From Vibrio sp. 10N.286.49.B3 (GTDB lineage: Bacteria; Pseudomonadota; Gammaproteobacteria; Enterobacterales; Vibrionaceae): 58,289 nt of DNA. The notes beneath the pieces were generated by a model that was given only the letters and a program-made list of their open reading frames with translations, had not been told where the DNA came from and did not search any database. Location of the stretch: positions 68,680 through 126,968 of the forward strand of contig NZ_MCUV01000011.1 of NCBI RefSeq assembly GCF_002873395.1, given 5' to 3'. Within the stretch, counting starts at the first letter, position 1, and every line of letters begins with the position of its first letter. The position numbers and the translations under genes were made by a program. Positions 46,926 to 56,173 of the stretch are shown in pieces.

Positions 46926-47498
46926 TAAGCTGCATTGATTATTAGAAAAGTAGTAAGGTCAATGAATCTAGTCTCGTTTACTAGATTATTGGCCTTACTT
47001 GTTAGAACTCAATTCATAGGGGTATATGATTGGCTGGTGTAGGTGGCTTCAAACCCAAAACAACCCCCCTTGTTTGACAGAACTCCCTCAGAAAACACTG
47101 GTGATAAGTAAGCACTTCACGTCTATTCATACTTCATTATCTTTGCTTAAACCTTCGATAGTAAGATTTACCATACATGTTATATGGCAAGATAATATCT
47201 AACCGTTTTATTTTGATTTTAGTTAGACCAAATTAACAATGTGATTAAGTTGGTTTTGATTAAGTGATTGACGTTTGATAAGTTATTATTTATTTGATAA
47301 ATAAGCTGAAAGTGGGAATTTTAAGCTTGCTACTTTAGATGATGAAGCTGAAATGTGTGCTTCACAATGAAATTCAACTTTATGAATCTTTCATGGATAA
47401 AGGTTCAGGAGTGTAAATACAGTTCAAACAGGATAACTCTGTCACGATAACCTTGTATCAGTGGAAATAAAAAATATCACAATCAGGATGTGGAAACT
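46926..47498. other. Non-coding stretch with one C6-loop repeat
   Basis: No gene of note. Holds copy 3 of the repeat at 47056-47080 and an AT-rich region before the trypsin gene. Confidence 0.5.
47056..47080 (+). repeat. C6-loop hairpin repeat, copy 3
   Basis: CAAAACAACCCCCC then TTGTTTGACAG; here the stem CAAACAA/TTGTTTG is perfectly paired around the C6 loop. Preceded by GGCTTCAAACC as in copy 4. Confidence 0.85.
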
Positions 47499-49409
47499 AT
47501 GAAATTAATACAAAAAGGAATGACGCCATTATTGCTTTTACTCTCAGGAATAACGGTTGGTGCGCAAGCAGAAGATATTTCTCAAAGTCGCATGAAATCA
47601 GCAACACTTAGCGAAGAAGATGCCGTTGATACGTGCTCTAAACCCGAGTTTGAAAACGAGGCGATTTGTTCTTTGCTCCATGAAGCCAATAACTTCCAGT
47701 TCGTCGAACCTGAAAAGTATCCAGATCACGTAGTCCAAGTGCGTGTAGGCGACTCAACGTGCGGTGGAATGCTCATTTCTGGACAGTACATATTAACAGC
47801 TCGTCACTGTACTCATAGATATGACCAAATTGGCGAGTGGTATCAGGGTGACGAATATCAAATTTATCAAAGTCCTGTTAAAGACGATCCTAACGGCTTA
47901 GTTTACCAAGGGAAAGTTGAAGTTTTTACGGCAGATAACGATGAGAAAAACCAATATTATTATGATGTTTTCGTAGACGAAATGGTTCCAAAACTCAACC
48001 TTCTTACAGAAGATTGGATGTCGAGAGATCCCGATAATTTTGCGAATTTTGCGTCTTACTATTCTTATAACAGTATTTTAAATTTAGGCGAATTTAGCAA
48101 TGATATTGCGATAATTAAGTTACCAGTTTCGATATCTCACGCCGTCAACAGTGCGCTGATTTTATCTGATAACATTGAAGATGCGAAAAGTGCCACTCTA
48201 GAAAACTTTGTAGGCGTGTTGGGTGGAAAAAAACAAGAGACAGTGCATTATCAAGGTTGGGGGAAAAACGCGTTCGGAGCATCACCGCTCAAAATGAAAG
48301 TTAAAAATCTCACAATGTCTCATACCCAATTAAAGGCGTTCGATATTAACTATTATACAGATTTTGGTACTAACTTTGCTGCAATGCCTTTTATGATGAG
48401 TAATTATTGGAGTTCGTGTTCGACTGATGCACAGCAAATTAATCCGGGCGACTCTGGTACTCCAGCGTTTACTGAGTCTGGTCAATCGTTAGGTTTTGCC
48501 AGTACCATTTCTGGCGCAAGCTGCGGTTTTCAAGATAACTGGGTAGGGCATCTTGGGTATTATCCGTTCTATTCAGAAATCATCAATGACATAACAATGC
48601 CTTATAATCCTAATGTGATCGCTTACATTGGTGATACTCAACCGACCCTAACTTTTGATGTACAAAACTTAACAGAGCAGAGCGAAGCCGTTTATCCTGA
48701 ATTAAGCAATATCGAAGACTTTACCTTGACGCACAATTGCCCATCAATTCTTGAGAAGTTTGCGTACTGTACGGTCAATATTTCGCTTAATCATACGCTA
48801 GAATCTGTATCTGAATACCAATCCGATTTTTCGATTACTCAAGACAAAACAACAGAAATAACCTTTCAAGTTAAAGACAACGCTGATCGCCCTCAATACG
48901 ACAATAGCAAAGAAACATTGCCTGAAGAATTTGTAATTGATATCGAGATTACGGACGAATCGCTGCTAGAATTCTACATAGATATTGGCCACTTAAGTAC
49001 AATCGATCATCAGTTGTCACTGTCAATGGCCTTTCTCTTGGATGATGAAGATGAAAGAGATTATTGGGAGCATGGAGAATGGAATGGTTATATTGATGTT
49101 AGTACAGATCCTTTACTCGGTGTGATTCGCCTTGCGCCACAAATATTATACGTAGGCTTTAATACTAAAAATCATTCAATAGCTCCAGGAATTTATAAAG
49201 CCTTGGTCAAAGCTGATGAATACGAGCTTCCTATTGTTGTTAATTATCGAGCGTCTGAAATAGAACCAGTAGACCCAGTAGACCCAGTAGACCCTGTAGA
49301 TCCTGTAGATCCTGTAGACCCTCCAAGTTCAGGTAGTTCAGGTGGTTCAGTCGGATGGTCTTTATTACTTTTCTTGGGACTTGCGCTAACAATGAGAAAG
49401 GTGAAATAA
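47499..49409 (+). CDS. Secreted trypsin-like protease with GlyGly-CTERM tail
   Basis: 636 aa. Signal peptide (LLLLLSGITVGAQA). S1 protease domain with the triad in TARHC, SNDIAIIKL and GDSGTP (about residues 105, 205, 330). A long beta-rich region (380-590) follows, then a (VDP)n repeat and the tail GSSGGSVGWSLLLFLGLAL plus basic end, a GlyGly-CTERM signal processed by rhombosortase for surface or type II export in Vibrio (Ves proteases). The start is ATG 47499; a GTG three codons upstream is less likely. Confidence 0.9.
   Translation: MKLIQKGMTPLLLLLSGITVGAQAEDISQSRMKSATLSEEDAVDTCSKPEFENEAICSLLHEANNFQFVEPEKYPDHVVQVRVGDSTCGGMLISGQYILTARHCTHRYDQIGEWYQGDEYQIYQSPVKDDPNGLVYQGKVEVFTADNDEKNQYYYDVFVDEMVPKLNLLTEDWMSRDPDNFANFASYYSYNSILNLGEFSNDIAIIKLPVSISHAVNSALILSDNIEDAKSATLENFVGVLGGKKQETVHYQGWGKNAFGASPLKMKVKNLTMSHTQLKAFDINYYTDFGTNFAAMPFMMSNYWSSCSTDAQQINPGDSGTPAFTESGQSLGFASTISGASCGFQDNWVGHLGYYPFYSEIINDITMPYNPNVIAYIGDTQPTLTFDVQNLTEQSEAVYPELSNIEDFTLTHNCPSILEKFAYCTVNISLNHTLESVSEYQSDFSITQDKTTEITFQVKDNADRPQYDNSKETLPEEFVIDIEITDESLLEFYIDIGHLSTIDHQLSLSMAFLLDDEDERDYWEHGEWNGYIDVSTDPLLGVIRLAPQILYVGFNTKNHSIAPGIYKALVKADEYELPIVVNYRASEIEPVDPVDPVDPVDPVDPVDPPSSGSSGGSVGWSLLLFLGLALTMRKVK
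49266..49322 (+). repeat. 9-bp tandem repeat encoding (Val-Asp-Pro)n
   Basis: GTAGACCCA-type units, six in a row, inside the trypsin gene before the sorting tail. Copy number may vary by slippage without frameshift. Confidence 0.85.
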
Positions 49410-49447
49410 GTTAAATATTCACGAGAAAACCAGTTAAGCTAAATGTC

Positions 49448-49486
49448 AAAAGGGACTGAATAAGCATGAGCTTAGCAGTCCCTTTT
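49448..49486 (+). terminator. Terminator of the trypsin gene
   Basis: Perfect 11-bp stem AAAAGGGACTG (49448-49458) with CAGTCCCTTTT (49476-49486), ending in T. The remaining gap to 49823 holds copy 4 of the C6-loop repeat and nothing else I can name. Confidence 0.8.
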
Positions 49487-49534
49487 GCTATAGCACTCTC
49501 CAGCGAGATAAGTAATGTATCTAGTGCTTCAAAC

Positions 49535-49558
49535 CAAAACAACCCCCCTTGTTTGACA
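49535..49558 (+). repeat. C6-loop hairpin repeat, copy 4
   Basis: CCAAAACAACCCCCC then TTGTTTGACA, with GCTTCAAA upstream as in copy 3. Confidence 0.85.
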
Positions 49559-49823
49559 CTTTGGTATGATGAAACCATTGCATCATACTGAGAATAAACC
49601 GCTTAATACCCTCCATAAAAAGTAGTAACTCAAGATCGTACCTAGCATCATAATAGCCTTATTGTCAGCCTTAAAAGTAGATCACTCAATATAACCTTGA
49701 TCGTAATTTTGGTTAATTTTATCAAGTCCAATTATCCTGCTATAAATAAAGATAGGTTTACATCATCGATGATTTCCATTTGCTATGCTTTGAGAGCACT
49801 TAATAAAGCTAATAAGAGCTAAT

Positions 49824-50597
49824 ATGGATATTACTAAAACAAAGCCGGATATTTTAATTAACTGTGACATGGGAGAGAGCTTTGGTCATTGGACTCTTGG
49901 TCAAGACTCTGCTGTTATGCCTCATATTGATATGGCTAATATTGCGTGTGGCTTTCACGCATCAGACCCTCTCAATATGGAAAAAACCGTTAAATTGGCC
50001 AAAAAAACACATACCAAAATTGGAGCTCATCCAGGCTATCCTGATCTGCTGGGTTTTGGGCGACGTGATATGAATCTTACAGCCCAGGAATTACAGGCAA
50101 GCATTTGCTACCAAGTAGGTGCCTTGCAGGGAATATGTGCAGCGCATAATGTCCATGTTGAGTATGTTAAGCCGCATGGGGCTTTATATAATAAAATGAT
50201 GCAAGATCATTCAGTGCTTAAGCTTATTATGCAGGCCGTTAAGCACTGTTTACCAAACGCTCCATTGGTCGTTATGGCAACGCCACAGCAAAAGATAATT
50301 AAGTCGTTAGCTCAAGAGGTCGGAATCGAGTTATTGTTCGAAGCATTCTCAGACCGAGCTTATGATAGTCAAGGGCTACTAGTGAGCAGGACTGTCAAAG
50401 GGGCAACACTAGAGAGTGTGGAAGCGGTAACGGCTCAAATTAAGCAAATCTTACAGACAAGCACAGTAACAACAATTGATGGTGATGTCTTGCCTCTGGA
50501 GGTTGATACAATTTGTATTCATGGTGACGGACCACATGCCACTATCATCGCACATCAAATTGGTGAGATAACGGCAGGAAAACCACATGCGAGTTGA
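49824..50597 (+). CDS. pxpA: PxpA, 5-oxoprolinase subunit A
   Basis: 257 aa LamB/YcsF family. NCDMGESFGHW at the start and ANIACGFHASDP with DxH-type residues that form the active site in this family. With PxpB and PxpC it hydrolyses 5-oxoproline (pyroglutamate) to glutamate using ATP. The gene overlaps pxpB by 11 bp. Confidence 0.94.
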   Translation: MDITKTKPDILINCDMGESFGHWTLGQDSAVMPHIDMANIACGFHASDPLNMEKTVKLAKKTHTKIGAHPGYPDLLGFGRRDMNLTAQELQASICYQVGALQGICAAHNVHVEYVKPHGALYNKMMQDHSVLKLIMQAVKHCLPNAPLVVMATPQQKIIKSLAQEVGIELLFEAFSDRAYDSQGLLVSRTVKGATLESVEAVTAQIKQILQTSTVTTIDGDVLPLEVDTICIHGDGPHATIIAHQIGEITAGKPHAS

Positions 50598-51279
50598 AGT
50601 CATTAATGAAAATACCTGCATTATCTATTGTGGAGAAAGAATTAATGAAGAGACTTCACATCAAGTTCAAACCGTAGTTAATTGTTTATATCAATCGCTA
50701 GGATCAATATTGATTGATGTTGTTCCGTCCTACACTTCAATTTTACTTTGCTTCGATTTGGATAAAACCGATTACTTCGATATTAAGCAGAGAATTCATC
50801 ACGCAATCAATGAAGCTAATGCTACCTCACTTCTCGATCGTGAACATCAGTTGATAGAAATCCCTGTTTATTATGGTTTAGAGGTCGCTTATGATCTCGA
50901 AGCTGTCAGCCAGTTAACTCAATTGACTCATGAAGAAGTGATTAATATTCATTTAGGCAGAGAGTATCGAGTCTATGCCATTGGCTTCTCTCCAGGGTTT
51001 TCATATTTAGGCAGTCTCGATAAGCGAATTGTTGTGCCAAGAAAAGCGAAACCGCGCCTGAAGGTACCGACAGGCAGTGTGGGATTAGCGGATAACCAAA
51101 CGGCAATTTACCCTAGTTCAACGCCTGGGGGATGGCAAATCATCGGGCGAACTCCAATAGCAATGTTAGATTGGCAAAGTAAAAATCTTACTAAGCTGAA
51201 TGTCGGTGATCGGATTAGATTTAAATCGGTGAGTAAAACAGAATATCACGATCTTGGAGGAACATTTGATGGGGTTTAA
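50587..51279 (+). CDS. pxpB: PxpB, 5-oxoprolinase subunit B (KipI-like)
   Basis: 230 aa. Contains YAIGFSPGFSYLG and RKAKPRLKVPTGSVGLADNQ, the KipI/PxpB signature. Overlaps pxpA and pxpC, consistent with one operon and a stoichiometric complex. Confidence 0.93.
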   Translation: MRVEVINENTCIIYCGERINEETSHQVQTVVNCLYQSLGSILIDVVPSYTSILLCFDLDKTDYFDIKQRIHHAINEANATSLLDREHQLIEIPVYYGLEVAYDLEAVSQLTQLTHEEVINIHLGREYRVYAIGFSPGFSYLGSLDKRIVVPRKAKPRLKVPTGSVGLADNQTAIYPSSTPGGWQIIGRTPIAMLDWQSKNLTKLNVGDRIRFKSVSKTEYHDLGGTFDGV

Positions 51280-52189
51280 GGTTATTCATCCCGGCTTATT
51301 ATCGCTTCTTCAGGATAGTGGGCGATTTGGTTATCAAAATATTGGCATTACAAACGGTGGTCCAATGGATGAGCATGCTTATCATTGGTGTAATCATCTA
51401 CTTAATAACCCTGTTAATACCAATGTGCTAGAAATTACTTTTGGTCTATTGAAATTAGAAGTGACTAAAGCCACCAACATCGCTTTAACTGGTGCAGATC
51501 TTGGCGCAAGACTAAATGATAAGCCTCTAGCAGTCTGGAGTAGTTATACGGTTAAACCTGGTGATCAACTCTCTTTTGAACAGCCTATCAATGGGCTAAG
51601 GGCATACTTAGGCGTGACAGGAGGCTTCACTTGCACTCCTCAGTTAGGTAGTTGCTCAACGGTTATACGTGAGCAGTTAGGGGGAATGAATAGCCAAGGG
51701 TTGCCTTTAAAAGCCGGGGATGTTGTTCCATTTTTGGTAAGCCGACCAATGGTTCATCAAAAGACGCCAGAATGGGCGATTGAAAATTATGATGAACCTC
51801 TAGAGTTAGGGGTTATCAAGGGTTACCAATATAATGATTTTAGTGTAGCAGGGAGAAGGGACTTTTTTCATTCAACCTATAGCATTACACAGCATATCGA
51901 TCGGATGGGCTATCGGCTAAATGGAAAAGCTATTTCTTGTCAACGTGATGGCATTATTTCGGAAGGGATAGCATTTGGTGCTATACAAATTCCAGGTAAT
52001 GGACAGCCTATTATCTTAATGAGAGATAGGCAGACGATTGGTGGTTATCCAAAAATTGGCACATTAGGTGGGCTAGGGGCAAGTCGTTTAGCTCAGCGTT
52101 TACCGGATCAAGAAGTGTCGTTTCGTCCTATGGATATCAGTGAAGCAGAAATAGAGCGTCGGCTGTTTATCCGAACTTTCTGTAATTAG
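51269..52189 (+). CDS. pxpC: PxpC, 5-oxoprolinase subunit C (KipA-like)
   Basis: 306 aa. Begins GFKVIHPGLLSLLQDSGRFG, with GGPMDEHAY, as in the biotin-dependent-carboxylase-like (KipA) family; ends with LMRDRQTIGGYPKIG. The start is ATG 51269 with GGAGG 8 bp upstream, inside the last codons of pxpB. Confidence 0.93.
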   Translation: MGFKVIHPGLLSLLQDSGRFGYQNIGITNGGPMDEHAYHWCNHLLNNPVNTNVLEITFGLLKLEVTKATNIALTGADLGARLNDKPLAVWSSYTVKPGDQLSFEQPINGLRAYLGVTGGFTCTPQLGSCSTVIREQLGGMNSQGLPLKAGDVVPFLVSRPMVHQKTPEWAIENYDEPLELGVIKGYQYNDFSVAGRRDFFHSTYSITQHIDRMGYRLNGKAISCQRDGIISEGIAFGAIQIPGNGQPIILMRDRQTIGGYPKIGTLGGLGASRLAQRLPDQEVSFRPMDISEAEIERRLFIRTFCN

Positions 52190-52263
52190 TGTAAAGTAAG
52201 TTAAGCTTATCAATAGCCATTATTTATGATGAGCTTAACTTACAATCGAACAAGAAAGGTCAT

Positions 52264-52647
52264 TTATTTTTTACCTGTCCAATATATGACAACATTGCGT
52301 TTGCCCCATTGCTTGGCTTTACCAACATCATTGCCCATATAAATATCAATCTTTTTTGTCCAGCGTCGATTCATTTTATCTAAGACTTTATAAGTGCCAG
52401 GAAAACCTTTTATTCTTACTTCTTGGTTACGTGTCAGTCCCATTGCAAGTAAATCTCTAGATACAGCAATAGATTTCATCCCTGGTTTTAGTTTATCCCC
52501 CCAAGCTGCGATATTAGGTGTTGAATCCGTTTCTCCAACACTAGAAGTATACGCAGTAGCCGTAACTTTTAGAGACTTTTCTTCTTTAGCCCAACTTAGA
52601 GGAGAAACTATAACGAGTGATAAAATAAGGCAAAAATGCATCAACAT
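52264..52647 (-). CDS. Secreted 3D-domain protein
   Basis: 127 aa. Signal peptide (HFCLILSLVIVSPLSWA), then a 3D (double-psi beta-barrel) domain with VTATAYTSS, AVSRDLLAMGL and DKMNRRWTKKIDIYMG, the three conserved aspartates partly visible. Such domains occur in MltA-like lytic transglycosylases and Rpf-like proteins, so a cell-wall role is plausible. Alone, opposite to pxpC. Confidence 0.8.
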   Translation of the reverse strand: MLMHFCLILSLVIVSPLSWAKEEKSLKVTATAYTSSVGETDSTPNIAAWGDKLKPGMKSIAVSRDLLAMGLTRNQEVRIKGFPGTYKVLDKMNRRWTKKIDIYMGNDVGKAKQWGKRNVVIYWTGKK

Positions 52648-52922
52648 AGGTTAAAAATCCTTTATTTTCGAGTTCGTTTATTACTTCTAATCATAAATAT
52701 GATGTTTGATATATACCTATGTTTGTCACTTTTGTCACTCAAATTTTCACCATAAATAAGGGTGCATCAGTACGGTAAAAAGAGGGAGGGGTTAACGTAT
52801 CAATTAAAGGATAAGACATATTTGATACAATATCAGAGTGTTGTAAGTAAAGAGCTAACTTTGATAACTAAGAAAAGGCATAACAATAATTGTTCAATAT
52901 TTTATGTGTACAAGGAGGAGAT
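52648..52922. other. Non-coding stretch upstream of a tautomerase remnant
   Basis: AT-rich, no gene or clear element found apart from the strong AAGGAGGAG ribosome site before 52923. Confidence 0.4.
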
Positions 52923-53030
52923 ATGATAGTTATATACGGGATAAAAGATCACCTAGAGCCAATAAAATTGTAGTTATCAGATGCTATTTGGCTTTGTGTG
53001 ACAGAAGTTCTGGTTCTTCTTAAAAAGTAA
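52923..53030 (+). pseudogene. N-terminal remnant of a tautomerase-family gene
   Basis: Excellent ribosome site, then MIVIYGIKDHLEPIKL, TAG, LSDAIWLCVTEVLVLLKK, TAA. This resembles the start of a known tautomerase-like family (MIVIYGI...PIK...LSD). The in-frame TAG and missing remainder mark it as a relic. Confidence 0.65.
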
Positions 53031-53089
53031 GTGTGTTCATCGCATCATGATCTAGACTAAGCAACTTAGTCTAGATCAGTAAAGTTTCA

Positions 53090-53692
53090 CTATTGATAGG
53101 TGTCAGGTTGATGAGCAAAATACACATCATTATAGCAAGCGACTTCTCCCTTGCTTATCAGAGAGTCTAGTGCACGAGTCAAGCGTTCATACTGCCTACT
53201 CATGCCAAAATGTCTAGCTAGAGTCTTAAATTTTAATCCTAGTGGGTAACCACGAAGATGTATCGTTAGTTCATGCTCTAATGTTTTCCCATAATTAGAG
53301 TTGTGACCGCTTAAGTGATAAAAATCAATACCTTCACAGACACACTTGTCACTAATCATTTGGCAATGAGGATGAGCAATAAAAGGGCATTTAATATTTT
53401 TCCATGCCACTATATTAATTAGCATATACATCAACTTTTTATCTTTCGTTGCTGCTGTAATTTTGTCAATAGAATGATTTTTTAGTGCATCCTCTAGAGC
53501 TAGTACCAAATAGGTGTCAGCAGCTTCTGCAAAAGATGGAGTTTCTCCACCATAATAAATATTGTTTTTTACTAAGTTATGGTGATTATTTGAAGAAGCA
53601 ATAACGTAGCTATAGTCTAGTTCCTCCGCTGAAAAGTAATGACCAAGCGGAAATTGATCCGCATCGATGAGTAGTAAATTATTTATGTGCAT
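53090..53692 (-). CDS. NYN/PIN-like nuclease plus winged helix, protein A of a divergent pair
   Basis: 200 aa. Begins LLLIDADQFPLGHYF, a beta strand ending in Asp as in NYN/PIN nucleases; a second acidic patch lies at EAADTYLVLALEDAL and a third at TKDKKLM. A cysteine pair (CVC) near residue 115. The last 55 residues read as a winged helix (FKTLARHFGMSRQYERLTRA). GGAGG 5 bp before ATG. Divergent from the similarly built gene at 53837. Family assignment is my inference from motif layout. Confidence 0.65.
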   Translation of the reverse strand: MHINNLLLIDADQFPLGHYFSAEELDYSYVIASSNNHHNLVKNNIYYGGETPSFAEAADTYLVLALEDALKNHSIDKITAATKDKKLMYMLINIVAWKNIKCPFIAHPHCQMISDKCVCEGIDFYHLSGHNSNYGKTLEHELTIHLRGYPLGLKFKTLARHFGMSRQYERLTRALDSLISKGEVACYNDVYFAHQPDTYQ

Positions 53693-53836
53693 AGCAACCT
53701 CCAGAACGTAATTGTTCGAAAGATCGTAGGTATGATTTAGTGTGATTGTTGCCGTTATTACGACTTTAGCCCCATTACATCACACCTAAAATGCAATATG
53801 ATTATAGTTGACTATAAGCAGAGTGAGGGAATGATT

Positions 53837-54403
53837 ATGAAGTTTATCTTTATTGATGCGGAGAATATAGGAGTGCCAGCCGTTACATCTGTAGAAGCAA
53901 GTATTTTGGATAAAGTATTTGTTTTTGGTAAAGACCAGAATGTAAAAACTTTATGCCATCAACGCCTTTACAGTAATATAGATAACTACCCATCAGGTAA
54001 GGATCAAGCCGATTTTGCTCTGATCGGTTTAGTCTCCAAAATTGCGAGTGAAGTGACACGAGATCAAAGTACTATATTCTTTGAGCTTTTGACAGACGAT
54101 AGTAAATTACAACAAGCATTTGAATATCAATGTCATCAGTGCAATATACGCTTTAACATTAAGGGTAAATCAGAGGTTAAACCAAATATATCTAGATCGA
54201 GTACAGAGGTTGAAAGCCTAGTTTCAGATGCTATAAAATCAGTAGGAGCAGAAGATTTTAAACTCGACAACGTATTCGATAAAGTAGGGCTAGAAACGTC
54301 AGTATTTAATACTGAAATAGAAAAATTAAAGACAAAAGGAATTCTTAAGAGAACATCTAAAAAAAAGAGTTTATGGAAGGCAACATTCCCTGCTACTGAA
54401 TGA
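53837..54403 (+). CDS. NYN/PIN-like nuclease plus winged helix, protein B of a divergent pair
   Basis: 188 aa from ATG 53837 (GAGGG 7 bp upstream; an ATG two codons earlier is too close). FIFIDAENIGV is a classic NYN start (first catalytic Asp), GKDQADFALIGLVSKI carries the second acidic set, and LLTDDSKLQQAF the third. The C-terminal 55 residues are a winged helix (LDNVFDKVGLETSVFNTEIE). Same build as the neighbour on the other strand, so the two may act as a pair. Function unknown. Confidence 0.68.
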   Translation: MKFIFIDAENIGVPAVTSVEASILDKVFVFGKDQNVKTLCHQRLYSNIDNYPSGKDQADFALIGLVSKIASEVTRDQSTIFFELLTDDSKLQQAFEYQCHQCNIRFNIKGKSEVKPNISRSSTEVESLVSDAIKSVGAEDFKLDNVFDKVGLETSVFNTEIEKLKTKGILKRTSKKKSLWKATFPATE

Positions 54404-54498
54404 TTACCTGAATACTATAGTGTGCTAAAAACAAAGCCATAATAGACAAATTTTATCTAAAATTGTTGCTAATTTATGATGTTAGTGAGGATTTTAAA

Positions 54499-54744
54499 GT
54501 GAAACTTGTGTATTTATTCTGTGTTAATTTATTGGTAGTGGTAGCAATGTCAGTTGTAATTCTAGGAAGCGGGACATATTTGCTTTGGTCTGGAGCCATT
54601 GATTCTAATTTTGTGATAGATTTTTTCAGGACATCATTAGTAGGGTATTGGTTGACAGGGCTTCTTTTTGGTGTGATGAGCACGTTATTAACCTATGTAT
54701 TATTAGGGAAAAAACGGTTTATTGCATGGAGTAAAATAAAGTAA
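54499..54744 (+). CDS. Small two-helix membrane protein
   Basis: 81 aa from a GTG start (GAGG 8 bp upstream). Two hydrophobic helices (LVVVAMSVVILGSGTYLLW and LTGLLFGVMSTLLTYVLL), basic C-terminus. Not recognised. Lies 95 bp after the NYN-type protein B on the same strand. Confidence 0.55.
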   Translation: MKLVYLFCVNLLVVVAMSVVILGSGTYLLWSGAIDSNFVIDFFRTSLVGYWLTGLLFGVMSTLLTYVLLGKKRFIAWSKIK

Positions 54745-54845
54745 TAATTAGCTAGTATGATGCTCAACGTGATAGGTATAGATTCTAACTAAGACTAATC
54801 GGTAAGTATCTATACGGTATCATGAGTTTTGAAAGTCATAGCTGA

Positions 54846-55739
54846 TCAATGAGCTGAATAGGTATTCTTACCCGCTTTTTTTGATTGATATAAAGCCACA
54901 TCCGCTCGTTGATACACTTGACTCGTACTAATATCACTCTCTTTAAATGGACTGATCCCTATACTAATGGAGATGTTTAATCCTGAAGAGTTTGCTTGTA
55001 CTAGCTCATTTAATCTTTTTGCAAAGGCTAATGTTGCTTCTGCTGTACCTTTGAAAATAACGCCAAATTCATCTCCACCAATGCGACCAAATACATCAGT
55101 TTGACGAAGCTCTAACTGACAAGTCTCTGTAATTTTTCGTATTACACTGTCACCTACTTGGTGACCAAACTGGTCATTAATTTGTTTAAAATCATCAATA
55201 TCTAAAATGAGAAAGCTAGTATCTTCTTTATAGCGTTGAAAGTTATAAAAGGCTTCATCTAAACATTTAAATAGCTTTCTGCGGTTAAACGCATTCGATA
55301 GTGAGTCAGTCTCGGCTTGGTAGGTTAACTGTTGCTCTAGTTCATAGCGCTGAGTGATATTTCTAGCGACCCATACAACAGCTCGCTCACCATAACGTAA
55401 AGAATTGAGGGGACTTACTCGCCCTTCAAACCTTAGCTCTCCAGTTGGACCTGAGCTAGGGTTGATATTGTCAACATCGTATGCTGCGAGTGAATATTCA
55501 AAAATTTGTAATTTATTTATCGCAAGGGTTTCTTTAATTCTCTCGATAAACCAATTCGCCTTTTGTTTTGAAAGCACATCAAATAAACTGAAATTCTCTA
55601 GAAAAGAACCATCATGATATTGCTCTGCATAATCGCCACCAAACACAGCTGCATATCGTCCGGTCTCAGTTAGAACAAAAACCAAATCAGGTAAGGATGT
55701 AATGATTGCTTCGTATTCTTCAAGTCTACTTTTGTCCAT
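54846..55739 (-). CDS. PAS-GGDEF diguanylate cyclase
   Basis: 297 aa. N-terminal PAS domain (about 5-130) for signal sensing, then GGDEF domain with the intact active site GRIGGDEFGVI and an RxxD inhibitory site (RQTD) five residues before it. Makes the messenger c-di-GMP. Soluble; stands alone. Confidence 0.93.
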   Translation of the reverse strand: MDKSRLEEYEAIITSLPDLVFVLTETGRYAAVFGGDYAEQYHDGSFLENFSLFDVLSKQKANWFIERIKETLAINKLQIFEYSLAAYDVDNINPSSGPTGELRFEGRVSPLNSLRYGERAVVWVARNITQRYELEQQLTYQAETDSLSNAFNRRKLFKCLDEAFYNFQRYKEDTSFLILDIDDFKQINDQFGHQVGDSVIRKITETCQLELRQTDVFGRIGGDEFGVIFKGTAEATLAFAKRLNELVQANSSGLNISISIGISPFKESDISTSQVYQRADVALYQSKKAGKNTYSAH

Positions 55740-56173
55740 AAAAGCTTTCCTAGTAATCTAAGTTCCTAGATGGAAACCAACTAATGCTCATAAAACAACT
55801 CATAGTAGCCATAAGTTGGTTGTTTTTCCATCACTATATGCAGTTTTGTTCATATTTGTGATTGTGTCAGATTATTAAGAATTAGCACAGTATGAAGACT
55901 TGAAATAATGGCGAATTTACAGGGTAGAGTTAGATAGGGGGGGGAATAAAGGAAGCTTGATGTTTTGAAATAACTTAAGTGATGGATACCATTGATGATA
56001 TGACCGTTCGAGCCGGCATGAGTCGAACTGCATTACAAATAGAAGGGTTTGTACATAAAATGTTCATATAGTTCAGTTACTCTTATTGTTCAGTAGATTT
56101 AATAATCATTAGCATGTAAGTATCTCATTGACGGGACAAAACACTTTGAGATTCAGTAGGGAACTAATCGGCA
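55740..56173. other. Non-coding stretch with an inverted repeat and possible gene relic
   Basis: A GATGGAAA...AGTTGG/CCAACT...TTTCCATC inverted repeat at about 55770-55832. At 55982 a frame of 28 codons (MDTIDDMTVRAGMSRTALQ...) resembles a coding fragment of unlike base composition, but I cannot name it. Confidence 0.4.

Noticed and set aside
43278..49558. Idea that the C6-loop repeats are a CRISPR array or integron attC sites
   Set aside because: Spacing is 1.2-2.6 kb and irregular, there are no cas genes or integrase, and the core does not match attC R-box sequences.
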